Assembly: GCF_017813335.1 (NCBI RefSeq)
Contig: NZ_JAGIYY010000003.1
Location: 310,001-374,000 of the forward strand
DNA length: 64,000 nt
From: Tianweitania sediminis
GTDB taxonomy: Bacteria > Pseudomonadota > Alphaproteobacteria > Rhizobiales > Rhizobiaceae
Reading direction: 5' to 3'
Shown here: positions 1 through 9,206 of the stretch, piece by piece
How positions within the stretch are numbered: position 1 is the first letter of the stretch
Layout: the number at the start of each line of letters is the position of its first letter
Program-made: the position numbers and the translations under genes
Notes under the pieces: generated by a model
Database searches by the model: none
Seen by the model: the letters and a program-made list of their open reading frames with translations, nothing else
Told to the model about the DNA's origin: nothing

Positions 1-546
1 GGAGGCAGTGATGGAGTTCATGATGACCGTAGATATTCACCGCCCCCGCTCGTCCTCGAACGGCACACCAGCCTGACGACGGCCTCGCGACACTTGTTCC
101 TCCTGCATTAAACGAGAACACGTCCCGAGCGCCGTCGGATCGAAACGATTCCGAAGGTTCTACTGCGATGTTCTCCCTGTTTCCTTTCGAGCCCGATCGT
201 CGATTCCGCCAGCTTGAGTCCCGTGAAAACGCGCGTCGTCTGGCACGCGGCCAGATAAGTTCTCCCTCCCGCGGCGCCGCCGCGACGCGAGCCGATCTTC
301 CCGACGTCGATGTGTCGAGGGTCACCTACCTGCCGCGCCGCTCGTTTCTGCAGGGCCTTGCGGCACTGCTCGGCCTTCGCAGCGTGATCCTTGCTCCGAC
401 TGTGTCAGGAGCGGGTGTGGCAAGCAGTGGCGAAACCCACTCCGGCGCCTATCTGCACGCAACGAGTACCGAGCACACCGTGTCATCAGAGCCGCGCCTC
501 GCTGCTTGAGCGGCAACGCCCTCGCGCTTCAAAAAAGAGATTGTTG
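1..546. other. Leader region without a confident gene
   Basis: No convincing gene is visible in this stretch upstream of the ABC transporter pair. Two frames are open from the left edge: one ends at a TGA at 74-76, the other at a TAA near 111. Either could be the tail of a gene lying outside the window. A GGAGG at positions 1-5 precedes an ATG at 11, which would give only 21 residues. The remainder holds the weak reading frame listed at 168-509. The promoter of the ABC operon is presumably here, but I could not pick out a clear -35/-10 pair. Confidence 0.4.
168..509 (+). CDS. Doubtful small protein with an internal twin-arginine-like segment
   Basis: This open frame of 113 codons has no recognisable family. 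It contains an Arg-Arg-Ser-Phe-Leu followed by a hydrophobic stretch (about residues 56-75), which looks like a Tat or Sec export signal, but it lies mid-protein if the ATG at 168 is used. A GTG at about 311 would put this segment near the N-terminus. The last third is low-complexity, with no domain. It ends 37 bases before the ABC gene and may be only the leader of that transcript or the remnant of a truncated exported protein. Coding status is uncertain. Confidence 0.22.
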   Translation: MFSLFPFEPDRRFRQLESRENARRLARGQISSPSRGAAATRADLPDVDVSRVTYLPRRSFLQGLAALLGLRSVILAPTVSGAGVASSGETHSGAYLHATSTEHTVSSEPRLAA

Positions 547-2430
547 ATGTTCCGCTGGTTCGAAGCCCGCCTCAACCCGTTTCCGGCCGAAGAGCCTGTG
601 GAACCGCCGAAAACGCTGGTTGCGTTCTGCCTGCACTACACCAAGGGATCCTGGCCCTATATCGCGCTTGCCACAGTCCTGATGGCTGCCATTGCTTTGG
701 CGGAGGTCTGGATGTTCGCCTTCATGGGCAACATCGTCGATTGGCTTTCCGCACAGAACCGCGAAACCTTCCTGCAAACGGAAGGCTGGAAGCTCGCCGG
801 CATCGGCTTCATCGTCTTGTTCTGCCTGCCGGCCATGGTGACGCTCCATTCCCTGGTGAGTCAGCAAACGCTGATGGGCAACTATCCCATGCGCATTCGC
901 TGGCAAGTGCACCGCTACCTGCTGAAGCAGTCGATAAGCTTCTACCAGGACGAGTTTGCCGGCCGCATCGCCACCAAGCTGATGCAAACGGCGCTGGCAG
1001 TGCGCGAATGCGTGATCAAGCTGATCGACGTCCTGAACTACGTGATCGTTTATTTCCTGGGCGTCCTGTTTATCGTCGGGTCGGCTGACATCCGCCTTGC
1101 CATTCCGCTTGCGGTTTGGGTGCTCGCCTACATCGGGCTGTTGTTTGTGTTCGTGCCGCGCCTCGGCAAGGTTTCCGCCGAACAGGCGGATGCGCGTTCG
1201 GTGATGACGGGCCGCGTGGTCGACAGCTATACCAACATCCAGACCGTGAAGCTCTTCAGCCATGCCCGTCACGAGTCGACCTATGCCCGCGAGGGCATGT
1301 CGACCTTCCTTCAGACGGTCTACCGCTCGATGCGGCTGGTGACCGGACTGTATGGTTCGCTTTACCTGCTGAATTCCGCCCTTCTTGCGACGATTACGGG
1401 CTTGTCGATCTGGCTTTGGCTTGGAAACCTCATCTCGATTGGCGCAGTGGCCGTGGCACTCGGCCTGGTGCTTCGGCTTTGGGGCATGTCCCAGTGGATC
1501 ATGTGGGAAGTTTCCGCTCTGTTCGAAAACATTGGCACTGTAAAGGACGGCATCGGCTCCATTTCCATGCCGCGCCTGGTTGAAGACAAGCGCGGGGCCA
1601 AGCCGATCGTCGTCTCGAAAGGCGCCATCACGTTTGACCGCGTCGGATTCCACTACGGCAAAGGCAAAGGGATCATCAGCGACCTGTCGCTCGACATCAA
1701 GCCGGGCGAAAAGGTCGGTCTGGTTGGCCGCTCCGGGGCGGGCAAGTCCACCATGGTGAACCTGCTTCTACGCTTCTACGATGTCGAAAGCGGTCGCATC
1801 CTGATCGACGGTCAGGACATTGCAGATGTCCAGCAGGATACACTGCGCGCGGCGATTGGCATGGTGACGCAGGATACGTCCCTGCTGCATCGCTCGGTGG
1901 CCGACAACATCCTTTACGGCCGCCCTGATGCCGACCAGTCGATGGTCGAGGAAGCGGCGCGCCGTGCCGAAGCCGATCGCTTCATTGCCGGCCTCCGCGA
2001 CCACGTCGGTCGCACGGGCTATGACGCCCATGTCGGCGATCGCGGGGTGAAACTTTCCGGCGGTCAACGTCAGCGCATCGCGATTGCCCGGGTGATGCTG
2101 AAGGACGCGCCGATCCTCATCCTCGACGAGGCGACCTCCGCACTCGACTCCGAGGTGGAAGCAGCGATCCAGGAGAACCTGTACCGCCTGATGGAGGGCA
2201 AGACGGTGATCGCGATCGCCCACCGCCTGTCCACCATCGCGGCCATGGACAGGCTGATCGTAATGGATCGCGGCCGCGTGATCGAGGAAGGCACGCATGA
2301 TGCCCTGGTGGCAAAGGGCGGGCTTTACGCGCAACTCTGGCAGCGCCAGTCCGGCGGCTTCCTTTTGCATGATGAGCCCGAACCTTCTGAAAGCGAGGCG
2401 GTGAGGTCGACAGAATTGGCAGCGGAATAG
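547..2430 (+). CDS. ABC exporter half-transporter, permease-ATPase fusion (first of pair)
   Basis: This inner-membrane protein of 627 residues has an N-terminal six-helix exporter domain (about residues 35-330) and a C-terminal ATP-binding domain. Visible motifs are Walker A GRSGAGKS (about 394-401), the signature LSGGQRQR (about 503), Walker B ILILDEATSALD (about 523) and the switch His in IAIAHRLST. The layout is that of MsbA/type IV ABC exporters. The frame is open upstream to 391, but the ATG at 547 gives the usual short N-terminus and has AAGAGA a few bases before it. The paralogue starts 12 bases after the stop, so the two are probably co-transcribed and may form a heterodimer. The substrate cannot be told from sequence; lipid, peptide or drug export are all possible. 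Confidence 0.88.
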   Translation: MFRWFEARLNPFPAEEPVEPPKTLVAFCLHYTKGSWPYIALATVLMAAIALAEVWMFAFMGNIVDWLSAQNRETFLQTEGWKLAGIGFIVLFCLPAMVTLHSLVSQQTLMGNYPMRIRWQVHRYLLKQSISFYQDEFAGRIATKLMQTALAVRECVIKLIDVLNYVIVYFLGVLFIVGSADIRLAIPLAVWVLAYIGLLFVFVPRLGKVSAEQADARSVMTGRVVDSYTNIQTVKLFSHARHESTYAREGMSTFLQTVYRSMRLVTGLYGSLYLLNSALLATITGLSIWLWLGNLISIGAVAVALGLVLRLWGMSQWIMWEVSALFENIGTVKDGIGSISMPRLVEDKRGAKPIVVSKGAITFDRVGFHYGKGKGIISDLSLDIKPGEKVGLVGRSGAGKSTMVNLLLRFYDVESGRILIDGQDIADVQQDTLRAAIGMVTQDTSLLHRSVADNILYGRPDADQSMVEEAARRAEADRFIAGLRDHVGRTGYDAHVGDRGVKLSGGQRQRIAIARVMLKDAPILILDEATSALDSEVEAAIQENLYRLMEGKTVIAIAHRLSTIAAMDRLIVMDRGRVIEEGTHDALVAKGGLYAQLWQRQSGGFLLHDEPEPSESEAVRSTELAAE

Positions 2431-2442
2431 CCCGCGGCTTTC

Positions 2443-4362
2443 ATGAGGAAGATCACACCCTACATGAGAGACGTGTTGACCTCTCCCGAAACACCGCGAG
2501 CCTCCTTCCGCGAACGTGCCTGGCAAGGCGCGGAAAACGTGATCGAGCCTTTTGCCGACACCGACCGTGACGTGCTGCCACGGGATGCCTGGCGCTTCAT
2601 CTGGTTTTTCGCGCGCCAAGCGAAATGGCCTTTCATCCTGCTCCTCCTCGCGGGCGGCCTTTCGGGTGCGGTGGATGCAGCGCTTTACTGGTCGGTCGGG
2701 CAGCTGATCGACATTCTGGACGTCGCGACGCCTGCCACCCTCTTGGCCGACTACTGGCCGCATCTTGCGGCGTTCCTTGTGCTGGTTCTGTTCGTGCGTG
2801 CGGTCATCATGATCGGCAACGCCGTTGTGGAACAGCAGGTTGTGGTACCGAACTTCTACCAGCTCGTGCGTTGGCAGGCGTTTCGCCGCGTGATCGATCA
2901 GCCCTACGAGTTCTACCAGAACGATTTTGCTGGCCGCATCGCAACCAAGATCCTCCAGGGCGGCGAAGCCACGGGCGACTTCATCGTCAGTTCGCTCCAA
3001 ACCATGTGGAGCTTCATTACCTTCCTGATCCTTGCCGCAACCATCCTGTCCACGCTCGATCCGCTGATGGGCGTGGTTCTGGTGCTGTGGCTGGCGAGCT
3101 ATCTCGCCGCCGCCTGGTATCTCTTGCCGCCGCTCCGCGCAGCGGGACGACGCACGGCCGATGAACGCTCGCTGGTGAATGGCCGGCTGGTGGATGCCTT
3201 CACCAATATTATGGCCGTGAAGCTCTTCGACAGCGGACGGCGCGAACATGGCTTCGTCCGCGAAGGCATGGCGCAATACCTTTCGGCCGTAAAGCAGATG
3301 ACCCGCGGCATCACCCGGGTACGCGCGGCCGTCGCCATCCTCAACGGCTTCATGATGGCGGCCGTATCGCTGCTGGCAATCTGGAGCTGGTCGAAAGGCG
3401 AAGCCTCCACAGGTCAGATCGCTGCAGCCATTGGGCTCGTATTCCGGTTGAACCAGATGTCGGGCTACATGATGTTCAACATCAATGGTTTGATCCGCAA
3501 CTTTGCCACCGTTCAGGACGCCACGGGCACGGTGTCTGTGCGCCCGGGCATCCAGGATGCACCGAACGCCATGGCAATGCCTCGCGCAACCGGTGACCTG
3601 CGTTTCGAAAACGTGTCCTTCCATTACGGCAAGACCGATGGCGTGATCGACAAGTTGAACCTCCATGTTCGGCCAGGCGAACGAGTAGCGCTGGTCGGTC
3701 CGTCGGGTGCCGGCAAGACCACCCTGGTGAACCTCGCCCTGCGCTTGTTCGAGGTGGAATCGGGGCGCATCCTTGTGGATGGGCAGGACATCCGCACCGT
3801 GACCCAATCTTCCCTGCGCCAGCAGTTCGGCGTCGTCAGCCAGGATCCCATGCTGATGCACCGCTCGATCCGTGACAACATCGCATATGGTCGTCCTGAA
3901 GCAACGGAAGCGGAAATCATCGCCGCCGCGAAGCAGGCGAAGGCGCATGACTTCATCCAGGGCGTTCGCGATCCGAGAGGACGCACGGGCTACGATGCGC
4001 ATGTGGGCGAACGCGGCGTGAAGCTGTCGGGCGGTCAGCGCCAGCGCATCGCCATCGCCCGCATGATGCTGAAAAACGCGCCAATCCTCATCCTCGATGA
4101 AGCCACGTCTGCGCTCGACTCCGAGATCGAGGCCGCCATACAGGACAGCTTGAGCGAGTTGATGCGCGAAAAGACCGTCATCGCCATCGCGCACCGGCTG
4201 TCCACCATTGCAGCGCTCGACCGCATCGTCGTGCTCGACGAGGGTCGCATCGTGGAGGAAGGCAGTCACGATGCGCTTGTTGCCGGCAACGGCCTTTACG
4301 CGCAGCTTTGGAAGCGCCAGTCAGGCGGCTTCCTCGGTGGCGAAGCCTTGGCTGCCGAGTAG
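2443..4362 (+). CDS. ABC exporter half-transporter, permease-ATPase fusion (second of pair)
   Basis: This 639-residue paralogue of the upstream gene has the same order: a hydrophobic six-helix domain, then an ATPase with Walker A GPSGAGKT (about 418), signature LSGGQRQR (about 527), Walker B ILILDEATSALD and IAIAHRLST. Both partners keep intact signature and Walker B glutamate residues, so neither nucleotide site looks degenerate. A second in-frame ATG at 2464 would shorten the protein by seven residues; the choice is open. The C-terminal tails of the two proteins are alike (YAQLWxRQSGGFL), which suggests tandem duplication. The likely role is an energy-driven exporter in the cytoplasmic membrane. 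The cargo is unknown. Confidence 0.87.
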   Translation: MRKITPYMRDVLTSPETPRASFRERAWQGAENVIEPFADTDRDVLPRDAWRFIWFFARQAKWPFILLLLAGGLSGAVDAALYWSVGQLIDILDVATPATLLADYWPHLAAFLVLVLFVRAVIMIGNAVVEQQVVVPNFYQLVRWQAFRRVIDQPYEFYQNDFAGRIATKILQGGEATGDFIVSSLQTMWSFITFLILAATILSTLDPLMGVVLVLWLASYLAAAWYLLPPLRAAGRRTADERSLVNGRLVDAFTNIMAVKLFDSGRREHGFVREGMAQYLSAVKQMTRGITRVRAAVAILNGFMMAAVSLLAIWSWSKGEASTGQIAAAIGLVFRLNQMSGYMMFNINGLIRNFATVQDATGTVSVRPGIQDAPNAMAMPRATGDLRFENVSFHYGKTDGVIDKLNLHVRPGERVALVGPSGAGKTTLVNLALRLFEVESGRILVDGQDIRTVTQSSLRQQFGVVSQDPMLMHRSIRDNIAYGRPEATEAEIIAAAKQAKAHDFIQGVRDPRGRTGYDAHVGERGVKLSGGQRQRIAIARMMLKNAPILILDEATSALDSEIEAAIQDSLSELMREKTVIAIAHRLSTIAALDRIVVLDEGRIVEEGSHDALVAGNGLYAQLWKRQSGGFLGGEALAAE

Positions 4363-4376
4363 AAGGGTTTTCGGCG

Positions 4377-4691
4377 ATGTCGCTCAGGCTTCCTTCTTTC
4401 ACGGGCAGTGCTTCAGCCGGCGACGTGCTGTTTGACGCCCTCAATGCTGAAGTCGCTTCGGAGAAAGCGTCTGCCCTTGGACATGCAGGCGAAAAAGCAG
4501 CCAAGGCCTTGGCCGAACTCGCTTCCGCGTCCAGCAAGGAGCTTCGCTACCCCGCCCTGCTGAAGGCTGCCTCGGATGCGGTTTACGCGCTGTTCATTCA
4601 ACGGGAACTGTGCGGCATGCGCCGCCACGACGCGGTGATCCGCGACCTCCGGATCCCAAACGCAGTTCTCGCGCGGCTCGGCGCGGGATAG
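4377..4691 (+). CDS. Small alpha-helical conserved protein, DUF6665-like
   Basis: This is a protein of 104 residues, rich in Ala, Leu and Glu, and predicted mostly helical from its heptad-like spacing. The ATG at 4377 is preferred over the frame's upstream ATG at 4308, because that one lies inside the end of the ABC gene. It starts 14 bases after the ABC stop, so it is probably part of the same transcript. The core (EVASEKASALGHAGEK, then a Cys-containing RELCGMRRHDAVIRD segment) reminds me of the rhizobial DUF6665 family, for which no function is established. No signal peptide or membrane helix is seen. Confidence 0.62.
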   Translation: MSLRLPSFTGSASAGDVLFDALNAEVASEKASALGHAGEKAAKALAELASASSKELRYPALLKAASDAVYALFIQRELCGMRRHDAVIRDLRIPNAVLARLGAG

Positions 4692-4965
4692 TCGAAAGCG
4701 CCGATCCAGCTGTTGCACCGGCTTGCGAAAAGCGATGCTTCGGTGATCTTCTAGGCTGGGGAAAAGAGGCTTGCGACAAACTGCCCACCATTTCTCGACC
4801 GTATGGACATGTCATTCCGACACGCCTAGAAAATGCCGCAAACTACCATGGATTCCGTGGCGGCTTCACGGCGCGCGTGCATGACAGGGTGGTGCTCTGG
4901 CGGCTTTTTGCCGCCAGGGTTTAGAGACAACGGAGCCATCGGCTCGACGGTCAGGAGGACGTTCC

Positions 4966-5529
4966 GTGAGCGCAGAAGAAACCGCCGAACCCACGCGGCG
5001 CGATTTCCTTTACATCGCCACCGGCATGGCAGGCGTTGTTGCCGCCGCAAGCGTGGCTTGGCCTTTCATCGACCAGATGCGCCCCGACGCTTCCACGCTC
5101 GCCTTGGCGACGGTGGACGTGGACGTGTCCAGTGTTGAACCCGGCATGTCCATTACCGCTAAGTGGCGCGGCAGCCCGATCTTCATCCGCAACCGCACGG
5201 ATGCCGAGGTGGAACAAGCACGCGAGGTCCCGCTCACCGCGTTGAAGGACCCAATCGCCCGCAATGCCAACGTGCCCGGCGACGCACCGGCGACAAACGA
5301 CAATCGTTCGGCCGGCGAAGGCCGCGAAAACTGGATCGTCATGGTGGGCACCTGCACCCATCTTGGCTGCGTGCCGCTCGGCCAGTCCGGTGATTTCGGC
5401 GGCTGGTTCTGCCCATGCCACGGCTCGCACTATGATACGGCTGGCCGTATCCGCGTCGGACCGGCGCCGCTGAACCTGCCCATTCCAACGTTCGAGTTCA
5501 TCTCGGACACGACGGTCCGTATCGGTTGA
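4966..5529 (+). CDS. Ubiquinol-cytochrome c reductase, Rieske iron-sulfur subunit
   Basis: This is the Rieske protein of the cytochrome bc1 complex. It carries electrons from ubiquinol to cytochrome c1 at the periplasmic face of the inner membrane. The 187 residues begin with a twin-arginine motif (TRRDFLYIA), a retained N-terminal membrane anchor, then the soluble domain. Both cluster-binding boxes are intact: CTHLGC (about 129-134) and CPCHGS (about 149-154), giving two Cys and two His ligands to the 2Fe-2S cluster. The GTG start at 4966 follows a good AGGAGG site. The 274-base gap before it is the probable promoter region of petABC; no other gene is visible there. petB starts 19 bases downstream. 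Confidence 0.97.
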   Translation: MSAEETAEPTRRDFLYIATGMAGVVAAASVAWPFIDQMRPDASTLALATVDVDVSSVEPGMSITAKWRGSPIFIRNRTDAEVEQAREVPLTALKDPIARNANVPGDAPATNDNRSAGEGRENWIVMVGTCTHLGCVPLGQSGDFGGWFCPCHGSHYDTAGRIRVGPAPLNLPIPTFEFISDTTVRIG

Positions 5530-5548
5530 GCCGAGGAAGCGAATAGCC

Positions 5549-6853
5549 ATGAGCGGTGGACACTCAACCTACACTCCCACAAGCGCAGTCGGACGCTGGA
5601 TGGATGCTCGCATGCCGCTGCCGCGGCTTGTGCACGATTCCTTCGTTTCCTACCCGACGCCGCGCAACCTCAACTATGCTTACACGTTCGGCGGCATCCT
5701 TAGCGTCATGCTGGTCGCGCAGATCGTGACCGGTGTCGTGCTGGCGATGCACTACACGCCAAGCACGCTGCTGGCGTTCGACTCCGTTGAAAAGATCATG
5801 CGCGACGTCAACTCTGGTTGGCTCCTGCGCTATCTGCACTCCAACGGCGCGTCGATGTTCTTCATCGCCGTTTACATCCACATTTTCCGGAGCCTTTATT
5901 ACGGCTCATACAAGGCACCGCGCGAGCTGCTTTGGATCCTCGGCTGCATCATCTACCTCCTGATGATGGCCGCCGGCTTCATGGGCTATGTTCTACCCTG
6001 GGGCCAGATGAGCTTCTGGGGCGCAACGGTGATCACCGGCTTCTTCACGGCCGTTCCTGTGGTGGGTCAGTCGATCCAGCAATTGCTGCTCGGTGGCTTC
6101 TCTGTCGATAACCCGACGCTGAACCGCTTCTTTGCGCTGCACTACCTGCTGCCCTTCATGATCGCAGGCGTGGTGGTGCTTCACGTCTGGGCCTTGCACG
6201 TGACGGGCCAGACCAACCCCACCGGCATTGAGGTGAAGTCGAAAACGGACACGGTGCCGTTCACGCCTTACGCGACCCTGAAGGACGCGCTTGGCATGAT
6301 GGTGTTCATGCTGTTGTTCGCTTATTTCGTCTTCTACCTGCCGAACTTCCTCGGCCACCCCGACAACTACATCGTCGCCAATCCGCTGAAGACGCCTGCT
6401 CATATCGTGCCGGAATGGTACTTCCTGCCCTTCTACGCCATCCTGCGTGCCATCACCTTCAACATCGGCCCGATCGACTCCAAGCTTGGCGGCGTGCTCG
6501 CCATGTTCGGCGCGATCGCCGTGCTGTTCTTCGTGCCCTGGCTCGACACGTCGAAGGTGCGCTCGGCCGTGTACCGTCCCTGGTACAAGCTGTTCTACTG
6601 GCTCTTCGCGATCAACGCGATTTTTCTGGGCTGGCTTGGCTCACGTCCGGCCGAAGGTGCCTACGTGATCATGTCGCAGCTTTCGACGATCTACTATTTC
6701 GGCTTCTTCCTGGTGATCATGCCGCTCCTCGGCTTGATCGAAACGCCACGTCGCTTGCCCAACTCGATCACGGAAGCCGTGCTGGCCAAGCACAAGGGTA
6801 GTGCTGCGGCTCACCCCGCGGGTGCCACTGCCGCGCCCGAAACGAAAGCGTGA
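5549..6853 (+). CDS. Cytochrome b subunit of the bc1 complex
   Basis: This 434-residue polytopic inner-membrane protein carries hemes bL and bH and the Qo and Qi quinone sites. Recognisable landmarks are the paired heme-binding His in helices B and D, the [13 protein letters not shown] segment (the Qo-site PEWY motif) and about eight hydrophobic helices. The length fits the unsplit alphaproteobacterial form, in contrast to the split b6/subunit IV type. The ATG follows a GAGGAAG site. The stop overlaps the far upstream frame of petC, so translation of petC is probably coupled. The C-terminal Ala-rich tail is ordinary for this group. Confidence 0.97.
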   Translation: MSGGHSTYTPTSAVGRWMDARMPLPRLVHDSFVSYPTPRNLNYAYTFGGILSVMLVAQIVTGVVLAMHYTPSTLLAFDSVEKIMRDVNSGWLLRYLHSNGASMFFIAVYIHIFRSLYYGSYKAPRELLWILGCIIYLLMMAAGFMGYVLPWGQMSFWGATVITGFFTAVPVVGQSIQQLLLGGFSVDNPTLNRFFALHYLLPFMIAGVVVLHVWALHVTGQTNPTGIEVKSKTDTVPFTPYATLKDALGMMVFMLLFAYFVFYLPNFLGHPDNYIVANPLKTPAHIVPEWYFLPFYAILRAITFNIGPIDSKLGGVLAMFGAIAVLFFVPWLDTSKVRSAVYRPWYKLFYWLFAINAIFLGWLGSRPAEGAYVIMSQLSTIYYFGFFLVIMPLLGLIETPRRLPNSITEAVLAKHKGSAAAHPAGATAAPETKA

Positions 6854-6876
6854 GCGGCAGGGCTCGAAAGGACCAG

Positions 6877-7749
6877 ATGATGAAGAAGATCCTCGTGGGA
6901 TTGGCCGCCCTGTGCCTCGGCGCCGCCCTTGGAACAGGGGCCTTTGCTCAGGAAGAAGCGCACGGCGGCCACGATGAAGCCAACCCGACGCATTTCCCGA
7001 TCCTGAAGCCGGAAGAGCTTGATTGGAGCTTCGCCGGACCGTTTGGTCGCTACGACAAGGCGCAGCTGCAGCGTGGTTTGAAGGTTTACCGCGAAGTCTG
7101 CGCGGCCTGCCATTCCATGCGGCTGGTGTCCTTCCGCAACCTGGAAGATCTCGGCTATTCCGAAGCCCAGATCCGCACCTTGGCAGCGGAATATGAGGTG
7201 CAGGACGGTCCAAACGCCGACGGTGAGATGTTCACCCGCGCGGCCATTCCTTCGGACCACTTCCCTTCGCCCTACCCGAACGACGAGGCTGCCGCAGCGT
7301 CCAACAACGGCGCGGCACCCCCTGATCTTTCCCTGATGGGCAAGGCGCGAACGGTGGAACGTGGCTTCCCGACCTTCGTGTTCGACGTGTTCACGCAGTA
7401 CCAGGAAGGCGGACCCGACTACGTCCATGCCCTGCTGACCGGCTATGACGAGACGCCGCCGGAAGGCATGGAGATCCCGGAGGGGACCCATTACAACCCC
7501 TACTTCATCGCGGGCAAGTCGCTGGCGATGCCGAAGCCCATCACCGACGGACAGGTCACGTATGACGATGGTGCGCCGCAAACGGTGGACCAGTATTCAC
7601 GCGATGTGTCCGCCTTCCTGATGTGGGCGGCTGAGCCGCACCTGGACGAGCGCAAGATGATCGGCTTCCGGGTGGTGCTGTTCCTTTTGCTCTTCATCGG
7701 CTTGCTGTGGATGACCAAGCGCAAGGTTTGGTCGGATGTTCCTCACTGA
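6877..7749 (+). CDS. Cytochrome c1 subunit of the bc1 complex
   Basis: This c-type cytochrome of 290 residues accepts electrons from the Rieske protein and passes them to cytochrome c. A Sec signal peptide (residues 1 to about 25, ending AFAQ) is followed by the heme attachment site CAACH (about 75-79). A Met ligand lies in the SLAMPKP segment, and a C-terminal membrane anchor (VVLFLLLFIGLLWM) precedes a short positive tail. The frame is open back to a GTG at 6850, but the ATG at 6877 has GAAAGGA just upstream and gives a clean signal peptide. It is the last gene of petABC and is followed by a strong terminator. Confidence 0.96.
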   Translation: MMKKILVGLAALCLGAALGTGAFAQEEAHGGHDEANPTHFPILKPEELDWSFAGPFGRYDKAQLQRGLKVYREVCAACHSMRLVSFRNLEDLGYSEAQIRTLAAEYEVQDGPNADGEMFTRAAIPSDHFPSPYPNDEAAAASNNGAAPPDLSLMGKARTVERGFPTFVFDVFTQYQEGGPDYVHALLTGYDETPPEGMEIPEGTHYNPYFIAGKSLAMPKPITDGQVTYDDGAPQTVDQYSRDVSAFLMWAAEPHLDERKMIGFRVVLFLLLFIGLLWMTKRKVWSDVPH

Positions 7750-7772
7750 AGCCTGAAACCAGAACACGAGCG

Positions 7773-7801
7773 AAGGCGCCCAAGCGGCGCCTTTGCTTTT
7801 T
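7773..7801 (+). terminator. Rho-independent terminator after petC
   Basis: A perfect 8-base stem AAGGCGCC (7773-7780) and GGCGCCTT (7786-7793) with loop CAAGC is followed by a run rich in T (7794-7801). It lies 24 bases after the petC stop and 24 bases before apt, separating the two transcription units. Confidence 0.85.
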
Positions 7802-7824
7802 GCGGCTCGCTGCGAGGTGCCTGC

Positions 7825-8370
7825 ATGAAACCCTCTCTTGAAGATTTCCTCCTGTCGGCGATCCGCACCATTCCGGACTACCCCAAGCCCGGAATCCTGT
7901 TTCGCGACATCACCACCCTGCTCGGCAACGCGCGTGCCTTTCGTCGCGCGGTGGACGAGCTGGTGCACCCCTATGCGGGACTGAAGATCGATAAGGTGGC
8001 CGGCGTGGAAGCGCGAGGCTTCATCCTGGGCGGCGCCATGGCTCATCAGCTTTCATCCGGATTTGTACCGATCCGCAAGAAGGGCAAGCTGCCGCATGAC
8101 ATCGTGCGGGTTGCTTACAGCCTTGAATATGGTGTGGATGAGATGGAGATGCATCGCGATGCCATCCGCGCAGGCGAGCGCGTCATTCTGGTGGACGATC
8201 TGATTGCAACCGGCGGCACGGCGGAAGGCGCCGTGAAGCTTTTACAGCAGATGGGCGCAAACATCATTGCGGCCTGCTTTGTGATCGATCTTCCGGACCT
8301 TGGCGGGCGCAGCAAGCTTGAAGCTTTGGGTGTCGAGGTCAACACCCTGATCTCGTTCCCCGGCCACTGA
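7825..8370 (+). CDS. Adenine phosphoribosyltransferase
   Basis: This purine salvage enzyme makes AMP and pyrophosphate from adenine and PRPP in the cytoplasm. The 181 residues match the usual bacterial length. Seen are the N-terminal [15 protein letters not shown] segment typical of APRT, the hood region [11 protein letters not shown], and the PRPP-binding loop [14 protein letters not shown] (about 121-134). The next gene is on the opposite strand and converges, leaving only 7 bases between stops. Confidence 0.95.
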   Translation: MKPSLEDFLLSAIRTIPDYPKPGILFRDITTLLGNARAFRRAVDELVHPYAGLKIDKVAGVEARGFILGGAMAHQLSSGFVPIRKKGKLPHDIVRVAYSLEYGVDEMEMHRDAIRAGERVILVDDLIATGGTAEGAVKLLQQMGANIIAACFVIDLPDLGGRSKLEALGVEVNTLISFPGH

Positions 8371-8377
8371 CGCCACA

Positions 8378-8962
8378 TCAGCCCGCGGCGCGCAGCCGCT
8401 CCACGCCGGTTTCCGCCTCGTCGGTGAACGCTTGAAAAGGCTTCGGGCTCCGTACGATTTGATCGACATGATCCAGATCGCCGGTCAGCTGCGCGGCTGC
8501 CCCTGGCGTGAACTCACAAACGAGAAGGCGGTCCGGATCAACCGGTCGAGGCATTTGCACCTGGTTGCGAGGCATGCGCGCAAAGCCCAGCGGTCCATAA
8601 TACGGGGCGTCGCCGACCAGCATCACCAGCGGTGATCCGGCCTTCCGAGCAGCATCGAGCCCGAGTGCAACAAGGGTGCGCCCGATCCCGGCATTCTTGA
8701 AGGCGGGGCGCACCGCAAGCGGTCCCAACATGTGCCCCCTGCCCCGTCCCGCGGCAATCGGGGTCAGCCGTACCGATCCGATGACAGTTCCGGCCGATGC
8801 CGCAACAAAGGAAAGGGCGCGATCATGCGGGCCGCCTTCACGGATCTTGGAGGCCGCACGTGCAAAGCGGCCCGGACCGAACGCTTCCTCGTTGATCAGC
8901 TCGATTTCAGGATCGTGTTCGGCCGTTTCCGGCAAGTAGGCAATGGTAGAGCCAGGGACCAT
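8378..8962 (-). CDS. GNAT-family N-acetyltransferase
   Basis: The 194-residue protein has the GNAT fold order: an N-terminal Glu-rich segment, a central strand VIGSVRLTPI, the acetyl-CoA binding motif VRPAFKNAGIGRTLV with its Gly-x-Gly loop, then LVMLVGDAPYYGPLGFAR. That last segment is typical of the YhbS-like subgroup (COG3153). The acceptor substrate is unknown. It converges on apt. About 244 bases without a gene separate it from the divergent hydroquinone reductase gene and probably hold both promoters. Confidence 0.85.
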   Translation of the reverse strand: MVPGSTIAYLPETAEHDPEIELINEEAFGPGRFARAASKIREGGPHDRALSFVAASAGTVIGSVRLTPIAAGRGRGHMLGPLAVRPAFKNAGIGRTLVALGLDAARKAGSPLVMLVGDAPYYGPLGFARMPRNQVQMPRPVDPDRLLVCEFTPGAAAQLTGDLDHVDQIVRSPKPFQAFTDEAETGVERLRAAG

Positions 8963-9206
8963 GGGAGTTCATCCGAGATGAGGTAGGCTGTTTGCCGCGC
9001 AAGGGCGCGACTTCCATCTGCGCTTGATTTAAGCGCCGAAGCCCATTCGTCGTCGGATGCTGCGGATCATGAAGGTCCCTCCGACCTCCCGCTACCACCG
9101 ATTCGCCGCGGCGTCTATGCCCGGGCTGCAACCGATCTGTTCAATGGATGGCCCTTCTGTCAGCGTGCCCATGTCCTAGATGACGGGGAAACAAGAGGAG
9201 CGCGCA

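Noticed and set aside
1768-4269. An 833-codon open frame antisense to the two ABC genes
   Set aside because: His-, Gln- and Asp-rich shadow of high-GC coding sequence; both sense frames carry full ABC motifs.
8907-9131. Minus-strand 74-codon frame between the GNAT and hydroquinone reductase genes
   Set aside because: It overlaps the GNAT start, is Arg-rich and has no ribosome site.
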